Below are positions 7,068 through 8,089 of a stretch of 8,089 bases of DNA, piece by piece. The position numbers and the translations under genes were made by a program. Under the pieces are notes generated by a model. That model saw only the letters and a program-made list of their open reading frames with translations. It did no database searches and had not been told where the DNA came from. Origin of the DNA: Syntrophomonadaceae bacterium (GTDB taxonomy: Bacteria > Bacillota > Dethiobacteria > DTU022); NCBI GenBank assembly GCA_003564055.1, contig PWSG01000271.1, positions 1-8,089 of the forward strand, read 5' to 3'. Each line of letters starts with the position of its first letter. Position 1 is the stretch's first letter.

Positions 7068-7187
7068 CTGGCTTTCTACGGGCTATATTTCGACAGGCCC
7101 CTTAAGTATAGGGTTGGGAAAATCAAACAGCGGGATAACCGGACCCTGTTAGATATTTTCGAAGCTTTTTTCGGGGGCGATTTGTAA
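7068..7187 (+). CDS. Possible small protein of 39 aa with CTG start, or gene remnant; function unknown
   Basis: I do not recognise this ORF. The frame is open from 7023 to TAA 7187 and has no ATG, GTG or TTG, but GGGGAGGAGA (7053-7062) stands 5 nt before CTG 7068, good spacing for initiation. The product would begin (M)AFYGLYFDRPLKYR and end LLDIFEAFFGGDL. It is a mix of aromatic, basic and acidic residues with normal-looking codons, more protein-like than the two overlapping frames. It has no signal peptide or membrane segment. It shares the cobC frame but is separated from it by three stops (TAA 7005, TAG 7014, TGA 7020), so it could also be a decayed 3' gene end. Its SD lies in a hairpin. 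Short length and the rare start keep confidence low. Confidence 0.3.
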   Translation: MAFYGLYFDRPLKYRVGKIKQRDNRTLLDIFEAFFGGDL

Positions 7188-7240
7188 ATAGGGCAGGATT
7201 ATTAGTGCATCCCGGAGAAGTTTTTAACTGTTAAGCTTTA

Positions 7241-7275
7241 TTTTAGGGGTCACCCTGGTAAGGTGATTTTTAAAA
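7241..7275 (+). terminator. Hairpin with T-run, probable terminator of the cob operon
   Basis: TCACC (7250-7254) and GGTGA (7262-7266) form a 5 bp stem with a 7 nt loop, followed by TTTTT (7267-7271). This is a modest intrinsic terminator on the + strand, correctly placed between cobC and the next gene. In RNA the stem can extend to 14 pairs (7241-7254 with 7262-7275) through four consecutive G-U pairs that would consume the U-run. The terminator form and the long stem are therefore alternatives. Confidence 0.5.
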
Positions 7276-7298
7276 AGTTACAAGTTACATAAGTTACA
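7275..7298. repeat. Three direct copies of AAGTTACA
   Basis: AAGTTACA occurs at 7275-7282, 7282-7289 and 7291-7298, with spacings of 7 and 9 nt. The array lies just after the presumed terminator and about 50 nt before the RDD gene, in AT-rich DNA where a promoter would be expected. It may be an iterated regulator-binding site. I do not recognise the motif, and no convincing -35/-10 pair is visible from 7299 to 7337. Confidence 0.5.
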
Positions 7299-7337
7299 TT
7301 AAATTTTGTATTTGATTAATTGCACTATTTATCAATT

Positions 7338-7342
7338 GGGGG
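7338..7342 (+). promoter_or_regulatory. Shine-Dalgarno site that decides the RDD gene start
   Basis: GGGGG is 7 nt before GTG 7350. An ATG at 7348 overlaps it (ATGTG) but reads into a stop after 19 codons and lacks the zinc-ribbon frame, so GTG 7350 is the start. Confidence 0.65.
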
Positions 7343-7349
7343 TATTTAT

Positions 7350-8089
7350 GTGTCGGAGAAAAAAAGAGAAGTCAAGAACTGTCCTTATTGTGCAGAAGAA
7401 ATATTGATCGGGGCTATTAAGTGCAAGCACTGCAAATCAGACTTGTCAGATATGCCCCCAGAACCGCCAATGCCACCTTTAGAAGCTGAAGAGAAGGAGT
7501 CAACCGATTTTGAAAAATCTTCTGAGCTGCCCGAGGATCCTACACCACCGACACCGGTAATTGTCGGACAGGGCGTTCCACCAACGCCTTCTCCCCCGAC
7601 AAAACCGCCTGGCCATGGTTCTGATCATGTCCAAACGGAGGGCTATGAATACCCCAGGGCGGGTATCGGGATGCGTATTCTTGCCTATGTTATTGATGGT
7701 ATTATAAGCGGACTCCCTCTAATGATTTTAATTCCAATGGCCGTTATTCCTTTTTTTACTTTTGTGCGGGTTCAGGGTCAGGTTGGCGGCCCGACTATGG
7801 CAGGACCTGGCATTGGGATGATTATATTTATAGTTCTGGCAGGTATAATTGGCATCGGCTGGAGTTTGTTTTATTATCTTTTACGTGACGGTTTTGGGAG
7901 GGGGCAGAGCTGGGGCAAAAAAATCTGTGGTCTGATGGTAGTCAACCTCGATAATAATCTCCCCTGCGATAAGGGGAAGTCTTTTGTGCGTAATATTGTT
8001 CTATGGCTGCTTAATGCCCTGGCAGGTTTGAGCATAGTTGAGTTTATATTGATTATTGTTCACGATAAGGGATACCGTCTTGGAGACAT
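7350..8089 (+). CDS. Zinc-ribbon and RDD-domain membrane protein (3' end beyond window)
   Basis: The 246 codons present show three parts. First is a short N-terminal zinc ribbon, CPYC (11-14) and CKHC (25-28), spaced CxxC-x10-CxxC. Second is a low-complexity linker (about 35-95) rich in Pro, Glu and Thr, with PTPP- and PPTP-like repeats. Third is an RDD domain beginning YPRAGIGMRILAYVIDG (101-117), with the conserved Arg and Asp, continuing through hydrophobic segments at about 111-138 and 155-177, then GQSWGKKICGLMVVNLDN (185-202) and the FVRNIVLWLL (212-221) region. A third hydrophobic stretch (214-237) precedes HDKGYRLGD at the cut. RDD proteins are small integral membrane proteins; some have been linked to ion transport or stress, but most are uncharacterised. 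The zinc ribbon probably sits in the cytoplasm on the flexible linker. The gene looks like a separate unit from the cob operon, since a likely terminator and 342 nt lie between. Function unknown. Confidence 0.85.
   Translation, partial: MSEKKREVKNCPYCAEEILIGAIKCKHCKSDLSDMPPEPPMPPLEAEEKESTDFEKSSELPEDPTPPTPVIVGQGVPPTPSPPTKPPGHGSDHVQTEGYEYPRAGIGMRILAYVIDGIISGLPLMILIPMAVIPFFTFVRVQGQVGGPTMAGPGIGMIIFIVLAGIIGIGWSLFYYLLRDGFGRGQSWGKKICGLMVVNLDNNLPCDKGKSFVRNIVLWLLNALAGLSIVEFILIIVHDKGYRLGD

Noticed and set aside
6964..7152. 62-codon frame starting inside the 3' end of cobC
   Set aside because: It overlaps cobC, has no SD at TTG/ATG candidates, and has an unremarkable composition rich in Ser and Gly. 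The competing frame ending at 7187 looks more like protein.
7348..7407. ATG 7348 as the start of the last gene
   Set aside because: It gives only 19 residues before a stop, while GTG 7350 opens the zinc-ribbon/RDD frame to the window end.
1..8089. CRISPR arrays, insertion sequences, tRNA or rRNA genes, phage genes
   Set aside because: No regularly spaced repeats, no transposase-like frames, no terminal inverted repeats and no RNA gene folds or conserved RNA motifs were seen on either strand.

Overview
The window is almost entirely a cobalamin (vitamin B12) operon on the + strand. Its genes cover the late steps: final side-chain amidation, aminopropanol attachment and nucleotide-loop assembly. 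The order is cobU, cbiB, cobS, cobD (threonine-phosphate decarboxylase), cbiP/cobQ, cobT, cobC. A second, unrelated transcription unit begins near the right edge with a zinc-ribbon plus RDD-domain membrane protein that runs off the window.

The style suggests a Gram-positive anaerobe of the Firmicutes (Clostridia; Peptococcaceae- or Syntrophomonadaceae-like). The signs are purine-rich Shine-Dalgarno (SD) sites, frequent TTG/GTG starts, moderate GC, and a separate CbiP, CbiB and CobU/S/T/C set of the kind found in B12-producing Clostridia. This taxonomic guess is inference from style; no marker gene is present.

Layout: positions 1-641 hold cobU, whose start is ambiguous because the window opens at its 5' end. 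From 657 to 5063, cbiB, cobS, cobD and cbiP are packed tightly. Junctions are TTGA (4 nt overlap) for cbiB/cobS and cobD/cbiP, and TAATG (1 nt overlap) for cobS/cobD, so translational coupling is likely. A 190 nt spacer (5064-5253) separates cbiP from cobT, which begins at an ATG (5254) with a strong SD. cobC follows after 2 nt. From 7008 to 7349 there is no clearly recognised gene. This stretch holds a 12 nt palindrome, a possible 39-codon CTG-start ORF whose SD lies in a hairpin, a hairpin followed by a T-run (likely terminator), and three copies of AAGTTACA. The RDD gene begins at GTG 7350 and is cut by the window end.

How the genes cooperate (established pathway): CbiP makes adenosylcobyric acid. 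CobD makes (R)-1-amino-2-propanol phosphate from threonine phosphate, and CbiB joins it to give adenosylcobinamide phosphate. CobU activates that with GTP to adenosylcobinamide-GDP. CobT makes the alpha-ribotide of the lower base. CobS, in the membrane, joins the two, and CobC removes the phosphate. A threonine kinase, a corrinoid adenosyltransferase, lower-base synthesis genes and the corrin-ring genes are not in this window.

I see no clearly undescribed multi-gene system. The items most worth a second look are in 7008-7349: the possible small ORF with a sequestered SD, the G-U-rich hairpin, and the triple repeat.
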